A stretch of 64,000 nucleotides of DNA from contig OX419761.1 of the NCBI GenBank assembly GCA_948567375.1, positions 31,100,243 through 31,164,242 of the forward strand, read 5' to 3'. The translations under genes and the position numbers were made by a program. Shown here in pieces: positions 47,641 to 57,650 of this stretch. The notes below the pieces were generated by a model. The model saw only the letters and a program-made list of their open reading frames with translations, had not been told where the DNA came from and did not search any database. The first letter of the stretch is position 1; each line of letters opens with the position of its first letter. Source of the stretch: Lunularia cruciata (Eukaryota; Streptophyta; Marchantiopsida; Lunulariales; Lunulariaceae).

Positions 47641-48600
47641 AGGGATATGTCTATTGGAGTTGTTTGGTGGGATCAGCACCGGACTAGCTGCGGTGTTACA
47701 GGCGGGTATCCGAGTACAGAGGTACTTGTATGTAGAGAGAGATGAGACTGCTAGGCGAGTCTCTCTACATCATGTGGCACACTTGGCCTATCGGTATCCG
47801 GAGTTATTACCGATGTCAGAAGTCAAAGGTTACCAGAAGGCCTTACCATGAGACATTTCCTTACTGGGGGCGCATGACCTAGAGAGACATGGGCCTATTC
47901 ACTTGGTGATTTCTGGATGGCCATGTCAGGGACATACACGTGCAGGCCGTGGTTTGGGTCTTCAGGATCCTTGTTCTGGTGTGTTTTGGGAGATGTTATG
48001 GATACTACGACATCTCCAGGTTCATCAGTCTGTTTCTCCAGCTTACCTTTTGGAGAACGTTCCATTGATGGGTGATTCTCGCACTAGAGTGGTGGCGAGT
48101 ACACATCAGGTCCATTCATGGATGGGACCTGCTGTATTGTTAGATGCAGCCAGAGTGGGATCACGGGCTCATTGCCTTCGTCTTTGGTGGACAAACCTCT
48201 TACCCAGAGAGGTTCTACAGCGTAGTTATGATGGGATTCAGCGACTAGACCACATTCTTGTTGATGATATCTTGGATGTTGGACGTTAGTCTCAGATAGT
48301 GGTAGTGGCTGATAGGTCACCTATGGCAGTGGTGAACCTAGTTGGACAGCCTAGAGCTGCATTTCCCACACTCATGAGTTTCCCAAGCTCTCATGCTTTT
48401 TGAGAGGGAGGACCTGGACTTGTTTGGGACTCACAGTTACAACAGTTGGTGGAGCCCAATGCTGATATGAGAGAGCGGGCGATGGGTTTTCGCACCGGTA
48501 TTACCGCTGTTCCAGTAGTGTCAGAGGCATCCAGGCGTCAAGTGTTAGGTTAGGCTATGGACCTGAACTGTTTGACTTGGATTGTGAGCCTTGGTTTGGC
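47641..48600 (+). pseudogene. DNA (cytosine-5) methyltransferase domain of C3
   Basis: In frame with gag and protease. Motif I LLELFGGISTGLAAVL (S-adenosylmethionine binding), acidic motif II YVERDE, motif IV GWPCQGHTRAGRGLGL with the catalytic Cys (near 47925), motif VI YLLENVP (48046 on), a motif VIII-like SRAHCLRLWWTNLL, then FPTLMSFPSSHAF, MGFRTGITAVP and a motif X-like end LGxAMDLNCLTWI. The order I-IV-VI-VIII-X is unpermuted, so it is DNMT3/DNMT1-like rather than plant DRM, whose motifs are rearranged. The short spacing and CW/NL pattern look closest to DNMT3. Stops: TGA 47849, TAG 48287, TGA 48403, TAG 48551. The enzyme would methylate cytosines, plausibly of the element or its targets. 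Confidence 0.88.
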
Positions 48601-48960
48601 AGAGCAGCGTAGGATGCGCTTGATAGGCATCACCACTCGGACACTTGTGAGCCCTGTGCCTATCGAGACGATTCAGGCACATGTTGGGGGCGATGGACCG
48701 AGTGGACATGGTATTCTTGGGACACATCCAGTAGCTACGAGGGAGAGTGGTCTACTTGGAGTCCATCCAGGTGAGCGTGGGCTACTTGGATTACACCCTT
48801 GGTCCACATGGGATGCAACCAGAGGACTATGGAGCTTGCAGCCAGAGTGGAGGGAGTTTTTCACACAGAGGTTGGGACCTCTAGTGGTCGGGAGCATGAC
48901 ACCATTGCTCCCAAGGGCCTAGTGTAGCAGCCGGTCAGTACGTCTTCCACTCCTACTACA
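48601..48960 (+). pseudogene. Methyltransferase-RT linker of C3
   Basis: About 110 residues with a short repeat (GLLGVHPGERGLLGLHPW) and no recognised domain. Related sequence is present in C2 near 39100-39350. A frameshift lies between here and the RT. Confidence 0.55.
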
Positions 48961-50770
48961 GTTACAGAGGATACTTGGGAGCCAGATCTTGGACCCAAGC
49001 TTACTGGAGAGGAAAGACGGAAGGTTTGGAGGTTCTTGAGGAGTTACACGAGTTGTTTTGCCTTCAGTATGAAGGATTTGGGTGCTCTGAAGGGACCTGG
49101 TATACGAATTGAGCTAACTAGTGACACACCAGTTTTCCAACGTCCTTATCGATATAGTGAGATGGAGAGGACATTGATTCAGAGCCGGAGTATTGACCTT
49201 TTTGAGGCTGGTTTGGTGGAGATTTCACATGGAGAGTATGCATCAGCGACAGTGATGCCAGCCAAGAAGGATATGCATGGCAACTATACAGATAGGCGGA
49301 TGTGTGGAGATTACCGTCCTATCAACCAATAGACCAGGGCTGATCGGTATGCCATGCCTACACCGGAGGAGATTTTTGATGCGATTGGGCATGCAAAGGT
49401 CTTCAGTACTTTGGATCTTCGAGCGGGATATCATCAGTTGCCGATCAGGGAGGAGGATAAGTCCAAGATAGCATTTTGGGCTATTGATCCTCACGGCAAG
49501 GATGTGTTATATCAGTGGAGGTTCTTACCATTTGGGTTGAAGAACGCTCCTGCTGAGTTCCAGAGGGTCATGGATAAGATCCTAGCTGGATTGGATTTTG
49601 CTCGGTGTTATATTGATGACATTTTGGTCTATAGCACTATTGTGGAGGAGCACGAGAGACAGTTGTTGGAGGTGTTTGAGAGGTTGAGATCTCATGGACT
49701 CAAATTACATCCTGGGAAGTGTAGGTTCTTCCACGAGCAGGTTGAGTATTTGGATCACACTATCTACCCCGGAGGTCTTGGTGTTCAGCAGACCAAGGTG
49801 GAGGCTATTGCACGTATTCCTTGGCCTACGGATGTGAGCAGAGTGCGAGCATTCCTTGGGTTGGCAAACTTCTATCACCGTTATGTTAGAGGATTTAGTG
49901 CCATTGCCAAGGTCTTGACGAAGCTGACCAAGCTTACACAGGAGTGGTGTTGGGGAGATGAGCAGGAGAGAGCTTTTGTAGAGCTCAAGGAGAGGTTGAC
50001 ATCTGCTCCTATTTTGAGGAGACCGATCAGGGGACGACCATTTCAGGTTCACACTGATTGGAGTATGTTGGGGCTTGGAGCGGTGCTCACCCAGCATGAT
50101 GATGAGGAGAAGGAGTTTGTGGTGGCCTATGCTAGTCGCTCCAACAATTCAGCGGAGGCGAAGTATAGTTCATATGAGGGAGAGTGCTTGGCAGCAGTTT
50201 GGGCAGTAGCACATTTCCGATGTTACCTATTTGGTAACCCCTTCACTCTCATCACTGATCATCAGCCGCTGAAGTGGTTGATGGAGTCTGACAAGCTTTC
50301 AGGGAAGCTTGCATGATGGGCTCTGATTTTACAAGAGTATGATTTTTTGGTTGTTTACAGACCTAGAGTGGTGAACCGTGATGCAAATGGGTTGAGCAGA
50401 AACCCATGTCCCAGCCAGCAAGATCAGACCGGAGCACATTGGCATGGTGAGACAGATGAGGAGATGGTGCCAGGTTGGCATGCATCGGCCTTTCTGTGTA
50501 TATTTGCAAAGACTTTGGTGGTATCTCTCTCAGCGCATAGAGGAGGAGTTATTGAGGTCACAAATCCAGAGAGTGAAGATATTGGTATAGTTCAGCGAGA
50601 CATTCATGATGATGTCTTAGTGATGGACTATCTTTGCACTGGTGTTGTGGGTGGCACAGTTGGGGCCAAGGAGAGAGACCGTGTTCTTCAGCGAGCCAGA
50701 CGGTTCAGATTGGAGAGTAGACACCTTTTGCGTGTATGGGAGGATGGTAGAGTGCGAGTAGTACCACTTC
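48961..50770 (+). pseudogene. Reverse transcriptase and RNase H of C3
   Basis: Frame 1. The RT begins about FAFSMKDLGALKGPGIRIEL and has substrate-binding CGDYRPINQ, FSTLDLRAGYHQLPI, FGLKNAPAEFQRVM and the catalytic CYIDD (YIDD at 49609-49620). RNase H has Asp in HTDWSMLGLGAVLT, Glu in YEGECLAAVW and Asp in LITDHQPLKWL. Stops are TAG 49330, TGA 50314 and TAG 50776. The sequence type is Ty3/gypsy. Apart from the stops the catalytic residues are intact. Confidence 0.93.
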
Positions 50771-51899
50771 CATCATAGAGACCACAGTTGGTCCGTCATG
50801 CTCATGAGGAGCTAGGACATTTTGGAGTAAAGCGTACATATAGCTTACTCCAGAGTCATTATTGGTGGCGCGGTATGCAGACCGAGGTACAGCAGTTTGT
50901 TGCCAGATGTGTGGTTTGTGACCAAGTTAGAGCATCATTCAATGCTCCTACGCCACAGTTACACCCATTACCTATTATGGGATTGGGTTACCGTTGGAGT
51001 TTGGACTTGCCGGACCTTTACCGCTGACTGTGAGACATCATCGGTATGTTTTGGTGATGGTGGAGCACTTCTCCAAGTGGATTGAGTTGGTGGCACTTCT
51101 TGACAAGTCTAGTGAAGGGACAGCTTACTCGTTCCTGGATCGAGTTCTTAGTCATTTTGGTGCACCAGCTGAGGTTTTGACTGATCAGGGTACAGAGTTC
51201 TTGGGAGAGTTTCAGGTCTTGTGTGACAAGGCTTTGATTGATCATCGTACTACATCCCGAGATCACCCTGAGGCAGATGGCTTAGCAGAGAGAGTGGTTC
51301 AGACGGTGAAGAGAGGATTGCAAAAGTATGGTTTGCAAAGAGGCCACTTGGGAGATTGGGATCTCCAGTTACCTTGGTTGGCCATGGGCTATCGGTTCAG
51401 CCGGCAAGCCTCCTTAGCATCCTTCTCTCCATACTTTCTACTCTATGGACGAGATCCAGATTTACCTGCAGCCATTCGTTGAGATGCTACTATAGTTTTG
51501 GACTTGGATGACCCCGATGTATGGATGAGCGCATGTTCTCAACGGGTAGAGATCTTTCGGAGAGTGATGCCGGTGGCCTTTGAGAACTTGGCGATTGCTC
51601 AACATAGAGATACTTTATGCTATGCTACCATTCAAGGAGGAGGTTATAGACCCTTGATCCGTCGATTTCATCCAGGCGACTATGTATATCTACAGCAGAC
51701 AGCACCGACGACACTTGATGTTTCTACAGGCCGCACTATCTTGAGAGTGCGCAAGGTTTTGCCATCTGGAGTCCTTGTGTTAGAAGGACGTGATGGTGTT
51801 GTTTGGAAGGATCATGTGCGCAATTGTGCGCCATGCCACCTTCCAAACATTGATGGTACTATGGACCCAAGCTTGGCACTTGTACGTGCAGGCTTGAGG
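50771..51899 (+). pseudogene. DDE integrase of C3
   Basis: Zinc-binding part HAHEELGHFGVKRTYSLLQS with CVVCDQ (about 50800-50930, frame 1). A one-base deletion near 51008 shifts to frame 3. Catalytic Asp in WSLDL (51004-51006), Asp in LTDQGTEF (51183-51185) and Glu in GLAERVV (51288-51290); 34 residues separate the last two, one fewer than the usual 35. TGA at 51480. A C-terminal segment with YVYLQQTAPTTLDV and an SH3-like/GPY-like region leads into the PHD finger. Integrase inserts the DNA copy, consistent with the short target duplication. Confidence 0.9.
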
Positions 51900-52040
51900 T
51901 GTATGTTATGTGGCTCTTCTGGTGGAGCTGCTACTATGTTAGTGTGTGATAGCTGTTCGAGAGGATGGCATATGGCATGTATGACTCCTCCTCTCACGGT
52001 GGTTCCTCAGGGACAGTGGTTATGTCCTAGATGTACTTGA
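51900..52040 (+). pseudogene. C-terminal PHD finger of the C3 polyprotein
   Basis: C4HC3 pattern: CMLC, then CDSC, GWHMAC, and CPRC just before the TGA at 52038. All eight zinc ligands are present, with the Trp two residues before the last Cys pair (QWLCPRC). PHD fingers read histone H3 tails. Here it takes the place where chromoviruses carry a chromodomain, so it may steer integration. It is in frame with the integrase core. Confidence 0.92.
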
Positions 52041-52195
52041 CCTATAGCTAGTTCATTCTTTATATGGTATAGATTGCAGACAGGCGACTAACGATGGGGC
52101 TCCATAGCACCCGGCCTCCTGATCTTTGCCCATTAGAGTGTATACCATATACTTAGAGTAGATGGCTATCTGGAGTTAGAGGGACCTAACCGCCA

Positions 52196-52207
52196 GCTAG
52201 GGGGGCA
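52196..52207 (+). other. Polypurine tract of C3
   Basis: GCTAGGGGGGCA directly before block A (ATTGTGGCAC at 52208). It marks the start of U3 as made by reverse transcription. Confidence 0.65.
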
Positions 52208-52871
52208 ATTGTGGCACTTTAGAGTCTATGTATGACTTATGTGTGAGTTGTGCTTCTATAGCATATGATGTTGACAGCGATGTATGTTGTGTAGCGATGT
52301 ATATACGCACGACAGCTGTCATGCCATTTGTAGTTCCGCGTCTAGATGCTCGGACATTGGAGTTCCAGTGATGGTAGTTAGAGTTATTCTAGCAGTTTCT
52401 CAAGGACTACTTTCCGATGGTTAGATTTTGTGTTCGGAGTACTGACTTCACGGTGGAGCCCACCGTCACTTTGCACCATTTGCACCGTCAAGTGTGCCAT
52501 CAGTGGGACCATTAGGGTTTCAGGGCTAGCTCGAGTCCAGGGGGTATAGTTTCAAAGTGAGCTCCAGAGAGCTCACTTCTCTGATGTTGAGCCTTCGAGT
52601 TCTTGGCTATGGTGGACAGAGGCCGGCGAACGTCACTTGGATTCTCTATGCTTGAGTGGGTGTGGCTTGACTGTAATCAGTACCCAGTTGTTGGCAGTTT
52701 ATAGAGTGACAGATCAAGTACTGATCTGAGTTGAGTTGGGTTGAGAATGTTAAGCAATTTGATTATTGTGGCACTTTAGAGTCTATGTATGACTTATGTG
52801 TGGGTTGTGCTTCTATAGTGTATGATGTTGACAGCGATGTATGTTGTGTAGCAATGTATATACGCACGACA
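52208..52871 (+). repeat. 3' terminal A-B-A block of C3
   Basis: A 52208-52314, GC 52315-52316, B 52317-52764, second A 52765-52871. Offset between the A copies is 557 bp. The point 52764/52765 (GATT|ATTGTGG) joins the U5 end to the U3 start exactly. The A/B junction 52307-52324 is an 18-bp palindrome with one mismatch (GCACGACAGCTGTCATGC), and the element's outer ends are its two halves. A TATATA lies at 52300. Confidence 0.93.
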
Positions 52872-54887
52872 AAGAACCTAAGCGAAATGCCCGCATACCA
52901 ATCCAAACCAACTGGGCATACAAACAAGCATACAAGCACGGAGATGATCCAATCATAAGAATCAAGCAGTAACTCTATGTGTTTTTTTGTCAAAATTGAG
53001 CTTCATAGCCTTCTTGTTCTATCTTTAAGCCAATTTCAACCAGTACTCCAAGCTTCCTCCAATATGTACTTCAGCCTTCACCCAATTTGTACTCCAAGTG
53101 GAGTGATCTTATGATCTTATTGACAAGGAAAATCCTATATAACTTAGATGGGCATAACTTTCTTATGTAACTTATATTACAATGATCTAGAATTGAATGG
53201 AAATCCTGTAAGATAAGCTTTCCAATGATTCAAAATAACCCACAATCTGATCACTATAACTCCCTTGACAAGCTCTCAAACTAGGCCAGTTTTTTGTAAT
53301 TTTTACCCTAATTTCAAGATCCCTAATTTAGGACCCTAAATTAGGGATTTTGAAATTAGGGATTTTGCTCCTAGTTCTGGGTAATTCTTCCTAGATTTAT
53401 AGATCAGAGATGCATCTAATCCTCAAAAAAACTCCAGCAACCTAAAATTCTTAGTCATAGATATAAAAATAGGAAAATAGATAGTCAATCATGATAAAAG
53501 TTAGAAATGCTCTCCCGAGCTTATAAGAGTATTTTTAGTAGAGTTTGTTGCATCAGCTCTCACTCTCCATGGACCCAAAGTCAACCAAATTTTTCACAAT
53601 AGCTTATTGTGCCCTTGTCTAAACCTCTATAAATTTTAGTAGCCTAATCCAACCCCAAACCCTAGATATGGATCAATTCTTGAGCTAGGCTAACTTGTGA
53701 GCTCTACAAACCCAAGTATGCTCGATCCAAGACCTTGAATTGTATATTTGAGCAATTCCCATAAAACCTCTGTAAAGAAGTGCAAATCCTAGCCACCAAC
53801 AATACTAGAAAATTTTATAAGGAGATTTGGACCAGAACTTCAAGAGTGACCAAATCTTCAAACCTGATCAAAATGTCATCTCCAACTCCTCACTTTCCAA
53901 AGCTCCAACTTCAATTGGCCAGATCTATTTTGAGAATAATCTAAATCTAAAATTTCTTGGGCTTATCATTACAAGAACTCTATCAACTCACCAACATAAT
54001 TGATAGATCATGAAGATGTTTCATGAAGCTCTCTGAATAATCTATTTTAGGCTCATGGGTATGAATTCTACCCCCTTGACTTAATCAATCATATCTCCCA
54101 AAGAATTTAATCAAATCACTCAATTCTAGGCTTCAAATTATATCCTATTAGCTCCTCTCTCCAACCATAGTCCTCTCTTTCCAAATTCCTTCCTCAAACT
54201 CCCTCAATGATTGAAAAACTCCCAACTTCTTCTTGGAATCCAATCTCTTGCAATTTTGTCATTTAGCCTCTTTACTTGTTGACAAGTGGACCCCACAACT
54301 CCATCTTGAAGCTCATGAGCAAAATTGAATCATTTTCCAACTACAAGAGCACATACATTATCAAGTCCTATACTTGCTTGTAAGTAAGCACCAGAAGGAC
54401 AATAGAATCTAGGTTTTCCATCATCAACTCTATGAATACCGCCCTAAAACGTACCACCATCCAATCCTATAAGCCATTGCAGTGTAGAATTTGAAGCCTA
54501 AAGAGAAAATAATTTGGGAATGGTAGATCAAAAGCATGGGACATCTCTTAATTGATTGCTTTATTTGATACCCGGTCTCCATGCTCTGCTACAACTCTCA
54601 CTCTCAACGTCCCCTTCCTACTCGAGACTCCTCCAATTAAAACATGCCTTCCATCCATAAAACTCTCCACTATCTTTATACATAAGAACCTTCAAAGAAT
54701 ACAAGGCCATAATCCAAGTGGCCACTCGTATACATGTACATAGATTGCTCACATGGCAATAGCTCAATTGTAGGATCAGTCATTCAACCTAACCACATCA
54801 AGGGCTACACAAACCACAACATGATAGTGTTACCATAATAGCTATCAAAGGTTCATTTTGAGTGAGAGACAAACTGGCTTATAAGTC
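52872..54887. other. Insert X, segment after C3
   Basis: AT-rich, no gene recognised. A hairpin with about 23-bp arms lies at 53310-53358 (AATTTCAAGATCCCTAATTT and its reverse complement). The segment ends in CTTATAAG just before C2 resumes at 54888. Confidence 0.45.
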
Positions 54888-55835
54888 AACTCCCAATGTA
54901 AACATATCATTGGTTAAGAACAAAGGAATTGCATAATCAATTGAGTTGTCTCCAACATCATGCTAGATTCAATCTATGTAGTAGTAGGTAGTTAAATAGC
55001 ATCTAGTCTATCATCCACTCTATCATCACCTACCACACTTGCACTAGGACATCTAGGAGTCATGGATGTTGTTTGTCATGCCTCAAAGAGTGTGAAAGAC
55101 TAGGAAGTTTTGCTTGTCTACCAACCTTTCCTCTTTGTGGGTCCAACTCTACTGATGCTCCTCTAGGCTCTAGAGCATGTAATATACTCCTAGTCACTAC
55201 AGCAAATGCATCTACCTATACTAATCTATACATAAAGTGAAATATGTCTTTATCACTAACATAAGAGGTGGAAGCTTCAACACCCAAATCTGATCTCCGC
55301 TAAGTTATGGCAATGCTAGCCAATCTCTGCTCCAATTGCTCAATCCAAGTAGCTATAGCTATATCAAAAGCAAGGGCAATTACTATGCCTCTACCAGGTG
55401 TGGGTCCTCTACAACCTTGTCCTCCATAACCTAGATCCCCTCTACCACCTGCCATTGCAGCCCTACCACTCCATAACTTTAGGTGAGGTCAAAGCATCGG
55501 TCATAAGTGTGACCAAATCTATGGCAATGGTCACATTGTCTCTATGCTAGCTATGATGCACCAAAGGTATCATATCCATTGCCTTAAGTCCACTCTCTCT
55601 TGTGGTGAGGTCCACCACAAATCCAACAAGCAACACTACCACTCATTGGTTGTTGTTGACCTAAAAATGAAAGTAAAGGACTAGTTGCATTAGGCTCTCC
55701 ACTCATTCTATAAGATCTGGGTTGTACACTCTTCCCTTGGAAGCCAACAAAATGTGGTGAAATTTACTACACTTTATAAAAAGTAATAGCTATGGATGAG
55801 GTTTCTCTATCAAATCCAAATGTCACCATTCTCTC
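54888..55835 (-). pseudogene. Gag C-terminal part and protease start of C2
   Basis: Colinear with C1 3910-4870 and C3 45690-46620; begins with the sequence that follows 41330 in C1 order. Zinc-knuckle region near 55500-55640 is recognisable. Many stops. Confidence 0.75.
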
Positions 55836-56237
55836 TGTAAAAGACCAAGACCTAGGAGAGAAATAGGAAAATGGAAACTCACATTGGGACATTTGAATGA
55901 GGGAAAACTCCAAATGCCTAGCATGAGCTTTGGCTCTTTTATCTATATGGAGCATATAAGGCTCTTGAGAAGCTTCTCAAGAAGCTTCTTTGAGCCACTT
56001 TCTTGGAGTGCAAGCCAAGTTAACTGGGAAGCTTCTCAAGAAGCTTCCTTCTAGAAGCTATTTACTTGGCGTACAAGCAAAGCTAGTTGGAAGCTTCTAG
56101 AAGTTACCTGCTTGAGATGCAAGCTAGAAGCTTCCCAAGAAGCTTACTGGATACTTTTGGAATATTTTAGGCTAATTTGTCTTATTTGCTACTTCGTTAG
56201 CTCTGCTAACTTTGTCGCTAAACTCCATATTGTTACA
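55836..56237 (-). repeat. 3' LTR of E2
   Basis: Minus strand TGTAACAATATGG...CTTTTACA. Heat-shock-element units remain (GAAGCTTCTAGAA at 56090-56102), followed by a weakened TATA box near 55940. Confidence 0.9.
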
Positions 56238-56269
56238 TATTCCTCCATCGCTAGTTGGTGACGTCCTTA

Positions 56270-57650
56270 TCACCAATGAAGCTTTGAACTTTTGGAGGGC
56301 AAGTTGTGCATTTTGGAGATGAGAAAGAGGTTCCCATGTGGCATCATGAAGGAGATACCATTTCCAAAGGACCTTGTGCTCCGTATGTTGTCAATGGCCT
56401 TGTTGAATATGGCAACGTGCAAGGATACAATCAACTTTGTACTCCTCATGATCATTGATAGGGATAGGACTAGGGGGAGGTTGGACTCAAGAGGAAAAAG
56501 AAGAGGGTTTGGAACAAAGAGTTTCAACTTGGAAACACGAAAGACAGGATGGATGCACATATGACAAGGCAAGGCAAGTCGATAAGCAACAAGAGAGACA
56601 ATTTGGGTGATATCAAAGGTTCCTATCCAATTAGGGGCAAGTTTACAAACTTGGGTATCAAGTGGAAGAGGGAGGTTATTAGATGAGAGCATGATCTTAT
56701 CACCAACTTGAAAGCTAAGATCGGCGACAGTGATCCGCATATTGTTTTTGCCAATTTTGAGCAACAAGGAGATGAGATTTGGCTTGTTGGAGGGATTGGG
56801 AGATGGTAGTCAAGAAGGTGGAAGTATGAGGGACATGAGACGGGGGAGGAGCAAGAAAGGAATCTGGAACAAGTGGGTCTTGGTCAAAATTGAGAAAGAA
56901 AGGAGAGAATCTGGTGCTTGCCTGTTTGGAATTGTTGTATGCAAACTCCAAAATTGCAAGACATTCATCCCAATTGGTATGGTGAATGTTGACAAAGGCA
57001 TGAAGCATATCTTCCAAGGTGCAATTTGCACGTTCAATTTGTCCATCAGTTTGAGGATGATATGCTATGGACAAAGCAAGCTTGGTGCCAAGTATCTGGA
57101 AGAGTGCTTGCCAAAACTTTCCAATGAAGCAAGGATTACGGTCGGAGATGAGTACACGCAGCATCTCATGATGCTTGAATATATTATCAAAGTAGAGTGA
57201 TGCCAAGGTTGGAGCATCCACAGTATCAACCGTTGGTGCCAAATAGATTTGCTTACTAAGCTTATCCACAAACATCACAATAGTTGTATGACCTTACTTT
57301 GTCTTCGGCAAGGAGGTGATGAGATCTAAGCTCACATGTTCCCAATGAGTAGTTGGAATGGGGTCTGGCTAAAGGAGTCCACTCAGCTTTTGGTTATTGG
57401 CCTTGTTGTGTTGATAACTCTCACATGATTGGAAAAACTCCCAAACATCTTGTGCCATGCTGGGCCACCACCATTGGCGTTGGAGGGTACCCAAGGTCTT
57501 TTCCACACCCATGTGACCAGCTATTGGTAGATCATGGGCTTCTTGAAGGCGCACAAGTCAGAGATCACCTTTGGCTAGAACATAGATCTGGTCCTTATGG
57601 AATAGAAGGTCTTCCTTGAAGAAGAAGGTGTTGTACTTCTTGTTTCATGT
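56270..57650 (-). pseudogene. Integrase with chromodomain of E2
   Basis: Zinc-binding part HDLPIAGHMGVEKTLGTLQR with CESYQHN (57530-57400); core with DKLSKQIYLAPT, VLISDRNPCF and YHPQTDGQIERAN (57280-56960), keeping the second Asp and the Glu. After a frameshift, KLAPNWIGTFDI is the GPF/Y-like region, and in another frame LWKWYLLHDATWEPLSHLQN (about 56375-56310) is a chromodomain end. This identifies family E as chromovirus. Confidence 0.88.

Larger units (their letters stand above)
42960..52871 (+). mobile_element. Family C methyltransferase-encoding Ty3/gypsy element, copy C3 (near complete)
   Basis: Order: block B (42960-43398), primer region, leader, gag, protease, DNA methyltransferase, linker, reverse transcriptase, RNase H, integrase, PHD finger, polypurine tract, then A-B-A (52208-52871). 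AAGA flanks both ends (42956-42959 and 52872-52875; AAAGA if the terminal A is counted as target). The coding part runs in frame 2 through the methyltransferase, frame 1 for RT to the integrase zinc domain, and frame 3 thereafter, so two frameshifts and about a dozen stops separate it from one long polyprotein. It is the best preserved and youngest family C copy here. Confidence 0.95.

Noticed and set aside
47641-48600. Host DNA methyltransferase gene (DRM, CMT or MET1) captured near a transposon
   Set aside because: The domain is in frame between protease and RT, occurs in all three copies at the same place, and its motif order is not the rearranged DRM order.
42960-52871. PAT/Ngaro-type tyrosine-recombinase element, suggested by the split direct repeats
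   Set aside because: No tyrosine recombinase is visible; the integrase has a zinc domain and DDE residues, and a short target duplication is present.
52208-52871. Simple tandem duplication of an LTR at the 3' end of C3
   Set aside because: C2 shows the same structure with the same 107-bp block lengths and end points, and the 5' ends of C1 and C3 lack block A, which a tandem duplication would not explain.
56730-57200. 156-codon plus-strand open frame as a gene
   Set aside because: It is the antisense of the E2 integrase, which has recognisable catalytic motifs on the minus strand.
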